DNA of 64,000 nt from Sphingomonas leidyi (GTDB lineage Bacteria > Pseudomonadota > Alphaproteobacteria > Sphingomonadales > Sphingomonadaceae): positions 310,001 to 374,000 of the forward strand of contig NZ_JAASQV010000001.1 in the NCBI RefSeq assembly GCF_011761945.1, read 5' to 3'. Positions 24,829-32,018 of this stretch are shown here, piece after piece (the first letter of the stretch is position 1; each line of letters starts with the position of its first letter). The notes beneath the pieces were generated by a model that worked only from the letters and a program-made list of their open reading frames with translations, had not been told where the DNA came from and did no database searches. The position numbers and the translations under genes are program-made.

Positions 24829-25260
24829 ATGAGGCTCGATTCCGTCATTGCGAACCGCCACATCTTCGATGGCCATGTGAACGAAAAGCCGTTGCGGCTG
24901 CTGCTGAAATTCGCTGGCGGACAGGTGTTACGCCTTCAGGTCGCAGAAGATGGTGCGCGGATGATTGTGGACGATGGTCCGCTCGATCTCCCGTTCGATA
25001 TTGGTGAATACGGCCAAGTGGACATCGCCGATATAACTCAATCACTGTGCCCGACACTTCCAGGCGTGGAGGTGTCGGAGGTGGAAGCACTGGCGTCGAT
25101 GGGGCGCCGCGTCGGTGTGAGACTCACTCTCGTTGGAGAGGAAATGTTCCATTTCTGGGTTGATGACGACGAACTGCACTGGGGTGACGAAGCGGCGCTT
25201 GCCGGCCATGACTGGCGGGATGGGATAGCCCCGGAGGCATCTGAGCATATTGAAGTCTAG
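24829..25260 (+). CDS. Hypothetical protein (island cassette gene)
   Basis: A 143-residue acidic protein with an alternating beta pattern (LRLLLKFAGGQVLRLQVAED, then VGVRLTLVGEEMFHFWVDDD) and a tail rich in Asp/Glu/Trp. No family recognised; the overall character resembles small beta-rich immunity-type proteins, which is only an impression. ATG 24829 is 29 nt after the short repeat. The frame is open upstream into the repeat, but that part is repeat sequence. The stop is one base before the next repeat. Confidence 0.62.
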   Translation: MRLDSVIANRHIFDGHVNEKPLRLLLKFAGGQVLRLQVAEDGARMIVDDGPLDLPFDIGEYGQVDIADITQSLCPTLPGVEVSEVEALASMGRRVGVRLTLVGEEMFHFWVDDDELHWGDEAALAGHDWRDGIAPEASEHIEV

Positions 25261-25261
25261 T

Positions 25262-25286
25262 GCCTGCTTCCCAACCAATTGGGGAC
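25262..25286 (+). repeat. Island repeat, short form, diverged (25 bp)
   Basis: GCCTGCTTCCCAACCA joined to ATTGGGGAC. It has the same length as the other three short copies. Confidence 0.65.
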
Positions 25287-25422
25287 ATTCGCGTCAGGCC
25301 GGTTCGACCGCGCTGCCGAGCGGCGGCAGGTGGGCGGGAAGCGGTCCGTCCGCCCTTGTTGGCAACGGGTGGCTAGCTGCCACCAACATTGTGCTCGAAA
25401 CGGGTGGCGTTCGGTTAATGCG

Positions 25423-25857
25423 ATGACGCTGAATTACCTGCACCTGTCGCCCGGAGATACTCCGCCCCCGGCAGAGATCGGGCCCTATCGAGCAGTTCTC
25501 ATCGCCGAAGAGGATGTTAGCCAAGATTGGCGAAACGAGGTGGCCTCATGGTTGGTAGCGAGCGGATGCCTCTACTTCGTCGCTTGGGGCGCGGCGTGTG
25601 AAGCTTGGCATGACACCGTAGACTGGACCGTCCTTGAGACATTCGATTTCGGTGACATACCGGACGACAGATTTGTCATGACGACATGGCATGAAAAGGA
25701 GCCGCTCTCGGAGGTGCTATGGTTTGCCGGAAATGCCGCTTCGCACCCCGATATCGACCTTCCACACACGCTGATCGTGCATATTGCGCAAACAGCGACG
25801 CGTGCCGCCATGCTGGAACTATTCTGCAAGAGCCAAGCGATGGCGGACGAGGCCTAG
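25423..25857 (+). CDS. Conserved hypothetical protein (last island cassette gene)
   Basis: A 144-residue acidic protein from ATG 25423; the frame continues upstream to 25279, but that part is basic and cysteine-rich and starts in the repeat. The pattern WLVASGCLYFVAWGAACEAW, then HDTVDW, recalls an uncharacterised domain family found next to immunity-like genes (possibly DUF7684; not verified). It ends at 25857. No repeat is recognised after it, so it is the last cassette before the terminase region. Confidence 0.6.
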   Translation: MTLNYLHLSPGDTPPPAEIGPYRAVLIAEEDVSQDWRNEVASWLVASGCLYFVAWGAACEAWHDTVDWTVLETFDFGDIPDDRFVMTTWHEKEPLSEVLWFAGNAASHPDIDLPHTLIVHIAQTATRAAMLELFCKSQAMADEA

Positions 25858-26016
25858 TCTGTCTCGCGCGACCGGCCGCTTTCGGGCGCCTGGTTGAGGT
25901 GTCGGGATGGCCAACACCAGGACGCTAGCGGAAATTGAACAAACGCCAGCGCGAGGGCTCACTCCGGCTGATCTCTCGCCAGAAGCGGGCCCTCCACTAC
26001 CGGCCCATCTCCTCCC

Positions 26017-26045
26017 TTGACATCGCCACGCTCATATTGTACAAA
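26017..26045 (+). promoter_or_regulatory. Promoter of the terminase pair
   Basis: Perfect -35 TTGACA (26017-26022), 17-bp spacer, -10 TACAAA (26040-26045). Transcription would start near 26052, giving a leader of about 55 nt before ATG 26108. Confidence 0.65.
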
Positions 26046-26053
26046 ACAGGAAC
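26039..26053. promoter_or_regulatory. LexA-like site overlapping the terminase promoter
   Basis: GTAC-N7-GAAC, i.e. GTTC-N7-GTAC on the other strand. It differs by one base from the alphaproteobacterial SOS box GTTC-N7-GTTC. It overlaps the -10 element, the position expected for repression. Confidence 0.45.
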
Positions 26054-26107
26054 ATGCTGCTCTGCGCCTTTTGCGCCGGGCGGCATTTTTCGTTTCGGGG
26101 GTGTGCG

Positions 26108-26716
26108 ATGGCGGATGGCGATAGGGAAAAGGACGGTGGCGGGCGCGTGGTGCGGCAGGCGCGGAACCGGAAGACGCAGGTGATCCGCACCGGCGGCAAG
26201 CGCTGGTCGCAGGCTGCGGAGCAGCGGTTCCTCGAGGAACTGGCCGCCACCGCCAATGTGCGGGCGGCAGCGGAGGCGGCGGGATTCTCGACCACCGCCA
26301 TCTACCAGCGGCGGATGCGCTGGCCGGGCTTCGCGGCGGAATGGCAGGCGTGCCTGGAGCAGGGCTATGCGCGGATCGAGGCGCAGCTCGTAGCGCTCGC
26401 CACCGACAGCCTGCGGCGCGAACCGGTCACCGGGGAAGCCGCCGGCAAGGCCATGAGCGTCGCGGAAATGATGAACCTGCTCAAGCTGCACCGCGCCTCG
26501 GTGAAGGGCGGTGCGCCGCAGCGCTACGATGCCCGGGCACTGCCGCCCGACATCGAGGCGGTGCGCGCGAGCATCCTGCGGAAGATCGACGCCATCGAGC
26601 GGGGCGGCGACGCGAAGGCGCCAGGGGCAGGGCCGGGGCCGGGGGACGGAGACCTGGCGGACGGCCCGCGGGACGAGCCCCGGCCGGCAGGGGAGCGCGG
26701 CATGGGGGGAGCGTGA
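26108..26716 (+). CDS. Putative terminase small subunit (gene-transfer-agent/phage type)
   Basis: A 202-residue protein that would recognise DNA for packaging and recruit the large subunit. The core (residues about 40-75) is a helix-turn-helix: WSQAAEQRFLEELAATANVR, then AAAEAAGFSTTAIYQRRMRW. The C-terminal part is glycine/proline-rich. ATG 26108 is preferred because GGGGG lies 8 nt upstream; an in-frame ATG at 26054 lies at the predicted transcription start. It ends one base before the large subunit gene. The assignment rests on the HTH and on the neighbour. Confidence 0.7.
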   Translation: MADGDREKDGGGRVVRQARNRKTQVIRTGGKRWSQAAEQRFLEELAATANVRAAAEAAGFSTTAIYQRRMRWPGFAAEWQACLEQGYARIEAQLVALATDSLRREPVTGEAAGKAMSVAEMMNLLKLHRASVKGGAPQRYDARALPPDIEAVRASILRKIDAIERGGDAKAPGAGPGPGDGDLADGPRDEPRPAGERGMGGA

Positions 26717-26717
26717 C

Positions 26718-28025
26718 ATGGGCATCGTGCTGCCACGGCTGGGACGGCTGAATGCGGCGCAGCGCGCGCTGCTGCTGCGGGCGCTGAGCAATGCCGAGCT
26801 GCGGGCGCTGGACGGGGATTGGGGCGAATGGGCGCATGACGGACAATGCGCGCCCGAAGGGGAATGGCGAACCTGGGTGCTGATGGCCGGGCGCGGCTTC
26901 GGCAAGACGCGGGCCGGCGCCGAATGGGTGCATGCGCTGGTGCGCGATGCGGGCGCGGTGCGGATCGCGCTGGTGGCGGCGACGATCGAGGAGGCGCGCC
27001 AGGTGATGGTGGAGGGGCCTTCCGGGCTGCTGGCGACCGCGGGGCATTTCGGCGGGCGGCCGGTGTTCGAGGCGAGCCGGCGGCGCGTGCTGTTTCCGAA
27101 CGGGGCGGAGGCGGCATTGTTCTCGGGAGCGAACCCCGAGGGGCTGCGCGGCCCCGAGCATCATTTCGCCTGGTGCGACGAGCTCGCGAAATGGCGGCAC
27201 CCCGCGGAGAGCTGGGACATGCTGCAGCTGGGGTTGTGCGCGGGCGCGGCGCCGCGCGCGCTGGTCACCACCACGCCGCGGGCGGGGCTGGCGGCGCTGC
27301 GCGCGATACTGGCCGATCCGGGCACCGTCGCGACGGGCGGCGCGTCCGGGGACAATCCGCATCTGCCCCGGGCGTGGCTCGCGGCGATGGCGCGTTCCTA
27401 TGGCGGAACGCGGCGCGGGCGCGAGGAGATCGACGGGCTGCTCGATGCCGATGTCGCCGGCGCGCTATGGCCATCGGCATTGATCGAGGCATGCCGCGGC
27501 GCGGCGCCGGACGGGGACGCACTCGTCCGCGTGGCGATCGGCGTGGATCCGCCCGCCAGCGCCGGGGGAACCTGCGGCATCGTCGCCTGCGGTATCGACG
27601 GGAGCGGGACGGGGCATGTGCTGGCCGATCATTCGGCGAGCGGGCTGTCGCCGGAAGGCTGGGCGCAGCGCGTCGCCGCGGCGGCGGAGGCGCATGGCGC
27701 GGACCGGGTGGTGGTGGAGACCAACCAGGGCGGCGACATGGTGCGGGCGGTGCTGCGCGCGGCGGATGTGCGGCTGCCGCTGCGCACCGTGACCGCGACG
27801 CGGGGCAAGGCCGCCCGCGCCGAACCGGTGGCGGCGCTGTTCGAGCGCGGCAGCGTGCGGCTGGCCGGGCGGTTCGACGCGCTCGAGGCGGAATTGATGG
27901 GCCTGACGGCGACGGGGCGCTATCAGGGGCCGGGGCGCTCGCCGGACCGCGCGGACGCGATGGTCTGGGCGCTATGGGCGCTGATGCTGGCGGCGCCGGC
28001 GGCGCCACGGGTGCGTACCGCTTGA
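26718..28025 (+). CDS. Terminase large subunit / DNA-packaging protein (gene-transfer-agent type)
   Basis: ATPase-nuclease motor that packages DNA into phage-like capsids. It has 435 residues. The ATPase domain has Walker A GRGFGKTRA (58-66) and Walker B HHFAWCDELAKW with Asp154-Glu155. The C-terminal RNase H-like nuclease shows GVDPPAS, VVVETNQGGDM and SPDRADAMVWAL. Length and motifs fit GTA g2-type terminases. No portal, protease, capsid or tail gene follows; rplQ comes next. The pair is an orphan, either a relic or the packaging part of a dispersed GTA. Confidence 0.85.
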   Translation: MGIVLPRLGRLNAAQRALLLRALSNAELRALDGDWGEWAHDGQCAPEGEWRTWVLMAGRGFGKTRAGAEWVHALVRDAGAVRIALVAATIEEARQVMVEGPSGLLATAGHFGGRPVFEASRRRVLFPNGAEAALFSGANPEGLRGPEHHFAWCDELAKWRHPAESWDMLQLGLCAGAAPRALVTTTPRAGLAALRAILADPGTVATGGASGDNPHLPRAWLAAMARSYGGTRRGREEIDGLLDADVAGALWPSALIEACRGAAPDGDALVRVAIGVDPPASAGGTCGIVACGIDGSGTGHVLADHSASGLSPEGWAQRVAAAAEAHGADRVVVETNQGGDMVRAVLRAADVRLPLRTVTATRGKAARAEPVAALFERGSVRLAGRFDALEAELMGLTATGRYQGPGRSPDRADAMVWALWALMLAAPAAPRVRTA

Positions 28026-28050
28026 CTTCTGCCGCCGAATCCGCTTTGGG
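28022..28050 (+). promoter_or_regulatory. Weak candidate promoter for rplQ
   Basis: CTTGACT with TTGACT at 28022-28027 overlaps the terminase stop codon; TTTGGG lies 17 bp downstream. rplQ has no other upstream partner gene, so a promoter is needed in 28026-28150, but this -10 is poor. Confidence 0.3.
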
Positions 28051-28150
28051 CGCCGCTTCACGAAAAGTGACAGGCTTTGGGCGGTGGCCATCTCACCGCC
28101 TGGTCCGGGGTACCTGATACGGCCCCCGAACGAACGGAAGGAAGAAGACA

Positions 28151-28573
28151 ATGCGTCATCGCGTTGGCGGCCGCAAGCTGCAGCGTACCTCGGCCCATCG
28201 CGCGGCCCTGTTCCGCAACCAGAGCGCCGCTCTGATCAAGCACGAGCAGATCACCACCACCCTCGCCAAGGCGAAGGAGCTTCGTCCGTATGTGGAGAAG
28301 CTGATCACCCTCGCCAAGAAGGGTGGCCTGTCGAACCGCCGCCTGGCCCATGCCCGCCTGCTCGACGACGCCCAGCTGGTGAAGCTGTTCGACGTTCTGG
28401 CCGCGCGCTATGCCGACCGCAACGGCGGCTATACCCGCATCATCAAGACCGGCCCGCGCGCTTCGGACGCGTCGCCGATGGCGATCATCGAGTTCGTCGA
28501 TCGCGACGTCTCGGCCAAGGGCCAGGATTCGGGCCCGGTGCTCGTCGACGAGGATTTCGACGCCGTCGCCTGA
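28151..28573 (+). CDS. rplQ: 50S ribosomal protein L17
   Basis: 50S protein near the tunnel exit. It has 140 residues. The [20 protein letters not shown] start and [20 protein letters not shown] segment are diagnostic. A GGAAGGAAG ribosome-binding site precedes the ATG. L17 normally follows rpoA in the alpha operon; here it stands alone after the accessory region and carries its own terminator. Confidence 0.97.
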   Translation: MRHRVGGRKLQRTSAHRAALFRNQSAALIKHEQITTTLAKAKELRPYVEKLITLAKKGGLSNRRLAHARLLDDAQLVKLFDVLAARYADRNGGYTRIIKTGPRASDASPMAIIEFVDRDVSAKGQDSGPVLVDEDFDAVA

Positions 28574-28593
28574 TCGGCCGCGATATCGAGACA

Positions 28594-28630
28594 GGGAAGG
28601 GCGGTCGCACCAGGGTGCGGCCGCCCTTCC
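28594..28630 (+). terminator. Terminator hairpin after rplQ
   Basis: Long stem GGAAGGGCGG/CCGCCCTTCC with an inner CGCACC/GGGTGCG stem. The T-run is weak, so efficiency is uncertain. Confidence 0.6.
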
Positions 28631-28740
28631 GCGTTCCGGCGCCTTCATCGCGTCGTCCTCCCCCTACGTCGAGCCGTCCTTGCCCGGATGCCGCCGGGCG
28701 CAGCAGGCCTGCCGCGATCTTCGCTATCGGGAGGGCTTGC

Positions 28741-29499
28741 GTGCGTCTGGCGATCTGGTTCCTCGCTCTCCTGCTGGCGGCAGGCTTCGCCGCATCTCCT
28801 GCTTCGGCGCAGGACCGATACATGGCCGGCCTCGGCAACAATCCGGGCTCGCCGGTCGGCACGCCCCTGGCCCTGCCTGCGGGCGTCAGGCTGGTGTCGG
28901 TCAAGGGCTTCGACAATCGCAAGGATTGCAAGGAAACCGAGCTCGGCGTCGGCGACGAGGAGCTCTGCCTGACCTTCTGCACCGAGGAGGATCGCTCCTA
29001 TATCGTCCACATCCCCGCCGGCACGATGTTCAAGCACCTGGCCGGTGAAATCTTCGACCGGATGCAGCGGGAGAAGGGCTTCCAGAACGTGATCGTCGTG
29101 GACGACCTCAACTTCTTCATCGCGGACAGCCTTTGCGCCCATCTCATGCTGCCCCCTTCCGAACGGGAGGAGGCGAAGAGGAAGCTGCGGGCGCAGCGTG
29201 CGGCGAAGGGGGAGCCATCGCCCGCCAATCCCGGATTGCCGTCGGGAGGGCGGTTCCTGCTTCGCGCCATGTGCCTGAACCAGGAGATGGACGTGCCCGG
29301 CGAGGGCGCCGAATATGCGCTCGGGACGGTCACCAGCCACCCGAAGCTTCGGCTGGTTCTCGGCGCCGTCAAGGGCCGGAAGATAGAGGGCGACCGTGCC
29401 AGGCGCCTGCTTCAGGACGCCATATGGGACGTCACCGAGGGCTATGGCCTGGAGCAGGAAACGCTGGCCAGGCTGCGCGCGCTTCCTGCCGGCCGCTAG
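28741..29499 (+). CDS. Exported hypothetical protein
   Basis: A 252-residue protein from GTG 28741, with GGGAGGG 6-12 nt upstream. It has a signal peptide (LAIWFLALLLAAGFAASPAS, cleavage after SAQ near residue 25). The mature part contains five cysteines, three of them close together (RKDCKETELGVGDEELCLTF, then C). No family recognised. The frame stays open far upstream through rplQ, but that part is a shadow. It is followed by a short gap and a possible 42-residue membrane peptide. Confidence 0.7.
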   Translation: MRLAIWFLALLLAAGFAASPASAQDRYMAGLGNNPGSPVGTPLALPAGVRLVSVKGFDNRKDCKETELGVGDEELCLTFCTEEDRSYIVHIPAGTMFKHLAGEIFDRMQREKGFQNVIVVDDLNFFIADSLCAHLMLPPSEREEAKRKLRAQRAAKGEPSPANPGLPSGGRFLLRAMCLNQEMDVPGEGAEYALGTVTSHPKLRLVLGAVKGRKIEGDRARRLLQDAIWDVTEGYGLEQETLARLRALPAGR

Positions 29500-29586
29500 C
29501 GGCGCGCGGCAATCCGGGGGAGCCAAACCGGTCATTTGGCTCCCGCAACATTTCCTGTCCTTTCCCGGCCGTCCACGGCTTCCCAC

Positions 29587-29715
29587 ATGGCGGGCATGAA
29601 CCGGCAGTTCCCGCAATCCTCCCTCGGCGCCTGGCTTGCCGCGGCGCTGGCCCTCGCCCCGCTCGGCATCCTGTTCTGGGCCGTTTCGGCGACTTCCGGC
29701 AACGGCTCGGCTTGA
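29587..29715 (+). CDS. Possible small membrane protein, 42 aa
   Basis: A short frame starting MAGMNRQFPQSS with one hydrophobic segment (LGAWLAAALALAPLGILFWA) and a polar tail. A second ATG lies at 29596. The only evidence is the hydrophobic helix and its position between two genes; there is no clear ribosome-binding site. It could be chance. Confidence 0.3.
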   Translation: MAGMNRQFPQSSLGAWLAAALALAPLGILFWAVSATSGNGSA

Positions 29716-29764
29716 GCGACGGCGCAGTCCGGGTAAAACCGGGCCTTTCCCATTCGGAGGCTCC

Positions 29765-31903
29765 ATGCGCCGCGCCCTCATCCTGCCCCTGCTCCTCGCG
29801 ACCCCCGCACTCGCCCAGACCCAGCCGGAGACCAAAGTGACCAAGCCCGCCTATCCCGACACCCGCCGCGTCGACGTGGTGGAGGAACAGTTCGGGGTGA
29901 AGGTCGCCGATCCCTATCGCTGGCTCGAGAACGACGTGCGCAACGACAAGGAAGTCGCCGCCTGGGTCGATGCCGAGAACAAGGTGACCAACGCCTATCT
30001 CGCCACGCTGCCGGGCCGCGCCTGGTTCAAGACGCGCATCAAGCAGCTCTTCGACTATGAGCGTTTCGGCGCGCCGCAGAAGAAGGGCGGCCGCTATTTC
30101 TACCTGCACAATTCGGGATTGCAGAACCAGGCCGTGCTGTTCGTCCGCGACCGGCTCGACGGCGAGGGCCGGGTGCTGATCGACCCCAATGGCTGGTCGA
30201 AGGACGGCGCGACTGCGCTGTCCGAATGGGCGCCGTCGGAGGACGGCAGATACCTGCTCTACGCGATCCAGGACGGCGGCACCGACTGGCGCACGGCCAA
30301 GGTGCTCGACGTCGCCACCGGCAAGGAGACCGGCGACACCGTCCATGGCATGAAGTTCACGCTGAGCGCGGCCTGGGCCAAGGACGGCAGCGGCTTCTAT
30401 TATTCGCGCTATCCGGACGTCGCGGCCGACGCGAAATACCAGGCGCTCAACGAGAACCACAAGATCTACTTCCACAAGCTCGGCACGCCCGACAGCGCCG
30501 ACACGCTGGTGTTCGAGACGCCCGACCATCCCAAGTGGAGCCATTACGCCCAGGTCACCGACGATGGGCGCTGGATGGTGATCACCACCAGCGAGGGCAC
30601 CGACGATCGCTACCAGATCACGCTGATCGATCTGCAGGACCCGGAGCGCAAGCCGCGGGTGATCGTGCCGGGGCTGGAGAATAGCTGGGGCCTGGCCGGC
30701 AATGTCGGCACGAAATTCTACTGGGTCACCAACAAGGGGGCGCCGAAGCTCAAGATCGTCACGATGGACGTGGCGGCGGCGAATCCGGCCACGACCGACC
30801 TGGTGCCCGAGGATGCGGCGACGCTCGAAGGCGCTGCGATCGTCGGCGGCACGCTGGTGGCGAGCTATCTGGTCGACGCCAAGACCGAAGTGCGTCGCTA
30901 CAAGCTCGACGGCGGCGCGATCGGCCCGGTCAAGCTGCCGGGCGTCGGCACCGCCTCGGGCTTTGGCGGAGAGCCCGACGATCCCGAGACCTTCTACGCC
31001 TATACGAGCTTCAACGAGCCGACGACCATCTATCGCTACGACATGGCGACCGGCACCAGCACGCCCTGGGCGCGCCCCAAGCTGCTGTTCAAGCCCGACG
31101 ACTACAAGGTCGAGCAGCGCTTCTTCGCGTCGAAGGACGGGACGAAGGTGCCGATGTTCATCGTCCGCAAGAAGAGCGTGACGGGCCCGGCGCCGACGCT
31201 GCTCTGGGGCTATGGCGGCTTCAACGTCTCCTATGGCCCCAGCTTCTCCTCCTCGCGCCTCGCCTGGCTGGAGCAGGGCGGCGTGTTCGTCCTCGCCAAC
31301 ATCCGGGGCGGCGGCGAATATGGCAAGGCGTGGCACGATGGCGGCCGCCTGGCCAACAAGCAGAACGTGTTCGACGACTTCATCGGCGCGGGCGAGTATC
31401 TGATCAAGCAAGGCATCACCGGAAAGCACCAGCTGGCGATCCAGGGCGGCTCGAACGGCGGATTGCTGGTGGGCGCGGTGGTGAACCAGCGGCCCGACCT
31501 GTTCGCCGCGGCGCTGCCGGCGGTGGGCGTGATGGACATGCTGCGCTTCGACCGATTCACCGCCGGGCGCTATTGGGTGGATGACTATGGCTATCCGTCG
31601 AAGGAAGCCGATTTCAAGACGCTCTACGCCTATTCGCCCTATCACAACATCAAGTCGGGCGTGGCCTATCCGGCGATCCTGGCGACCACTGCCGATACCG
31701 ACGATCGCGTCGTGCCTGGGCATACCTTCAAATATGCCGCGGCGATCCAGCATGCGGACATCGGCGACAAGCCGCACCTGGTCCGCATCGAGACGCGCGC
31801 GGGCCATGGCTCGGGCAAGCCGACCGACAAGATCATCGAGGAAGCCGCCGATCTCTGGGCCTTCACGGCCAGGTGGACCGGCCTCGAAGTGAAGAGCAAA
31901 TAG
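29765..31903 (+). CDS. Prolyl oligopeptidase (S9A), exported
   Basis: Serine peptidase (EC 3.4.21.26) cleaving after proline in short peptides. It has 712 residues from ATG 29765, with GGAGG just upstream. A signal peptide (MRRALILPLLLATPALAQ) directs it to the periplasm. The N-terminal strand YPDTRRVDVVEEQFG leads into the seven-bladed beta-propeller, and the C-terminal alpha/beta-hydrolase domain has catalytic Ser563 in QGGSNGG, Asp near 646 in TADTDDRVV and His681 in RAGHGSGKP. The family includes the well-studied Sphingomonas prolyl endopeptidase. It stands alone; a hairpin follows. Confidence 0.93.
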   Translation: MRRALILPLLLATPALAQTQPETKVTKPAYPDTRRVDVVEEQFGVKVADPYRWLENDVRNDKEVAAWVDAENKVTNAYLATLPGRAWFKTRIKQLFDYERFGAPQKKGGRYFYLHNSGLQNQAVLFVRDRLDGEGRVLIDPNGWSKDGATALSEWAPSEDGRYLLYAIQDGGTDWRTAKVLDVATGKETGDTVHGMKFTLSAAWAKDGSGFYYSRYPDVAADAKYQALNENHKIYFHKLGTPDSADTLVFETPDHPKWSHYAQVTDDGRWMVITTSEGTDDRYQITLIDLQDPERKPRVIVPGLENSWGLAGNVGTKFYWVTNKGAPKLKIVTMDVAAANPATTDLVPEDAATLEGAAIVGGTLVASYLVDAKTEVRRYKLDGGAIGPVKLPGVGTASGFGGEPDDPETFYAYTSFNEPTTIYRYDMATGTSTPWARPKLLFKPDDYKVEQRFFASKDGTKVPMFIVRKKSVTGPAPTLLWGYGGFNVSYGPSFSSSRLAWLEQGGVFVLANIRGGGEYGKAWHDGGRLANKQNVFDDFIGAGEYLIKQGITGKHQLAIQGGSNGGLLVGAVVNQRPDLFAAALPAVGVMDMLRFDRFTAGRYWVDDYGYPSKEADFKTLYAYSPYHNIKSGVAYPAILATTADTDDRVVPGHTFKYAAAIQHADIGDKPHLVRIETRAGHGSGKPTDKIIEEAADLWAFTARWTGLEVKSK

Positions 31904-31912
31904 GGGCCAAGG

Positions 31913-31943
31913 GGCGCCGTTCCCCTCGCAGGGGAATGGCGCC
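31913..31943. terminator. Hairpin after the prolyl oligopeptidase gene
   Basis: Stem of 14 bp GGCGCCGTTCCCCT/AGGGGAATGGCGCC with one G-T pair and a CGC loop, 9 nt after the stop codon. No T-run follows, so it may be a stabilising rather than a terminating structure. Confidence 0.45.
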
Positions 31944-32018
31944 TGGTCGCAAATCGGTTCAGCCGGGCGACAGGCTGGCGCGCATAGTTCTCGTTTCGCG
32001 AAAGTAACGGAGGGCGGC

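Larger units (their letters stand above)
16559..25857. mobile_element. Cassette-like accessory island between rpoA and rplQ
   Basis: About 9.3 kb in which small unrelated genes alternate with copies of one repeat family, all repeats in the same orientation. The codons are visibly richer in A and T than in the flanking ribosomal genes. No integrase, transposase, tRNA or attachment site was recognised at either border. The left border is the rpoA terminator plus a degenerate repeat (about 16559-16643, right end CCAGTGGCGGGC); the right border is the terminase promoter. See individual genes and repeats. Confidence 0.6.

Noticed and set aside
18198..25286. Island repeats as canonical integron attC sites
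   Set aside because: The arrangement fits, but none has the GTTRRRY / RYYYAAC cores at its ends and no tyrosine integrase or attI is in the window, so I describe them only as attC-like in layout.
18198..25286. Repeat series as a CRISPR array
   Set aside because: Spacing is irregular (100-1300 bp), the repeats are 25 or 85 bp, and the intervening DNA consists of genes; no cas gene was seen.
26054..26107. Leaderless start of the terminase small subunit at ATG 26054
   Set aside because: It lies at the predicted transcription start, but would add 18 odd cysteine-rich residues, whereas ATG 26108 has a good ribosome-binding site. Kept only as an alternative.
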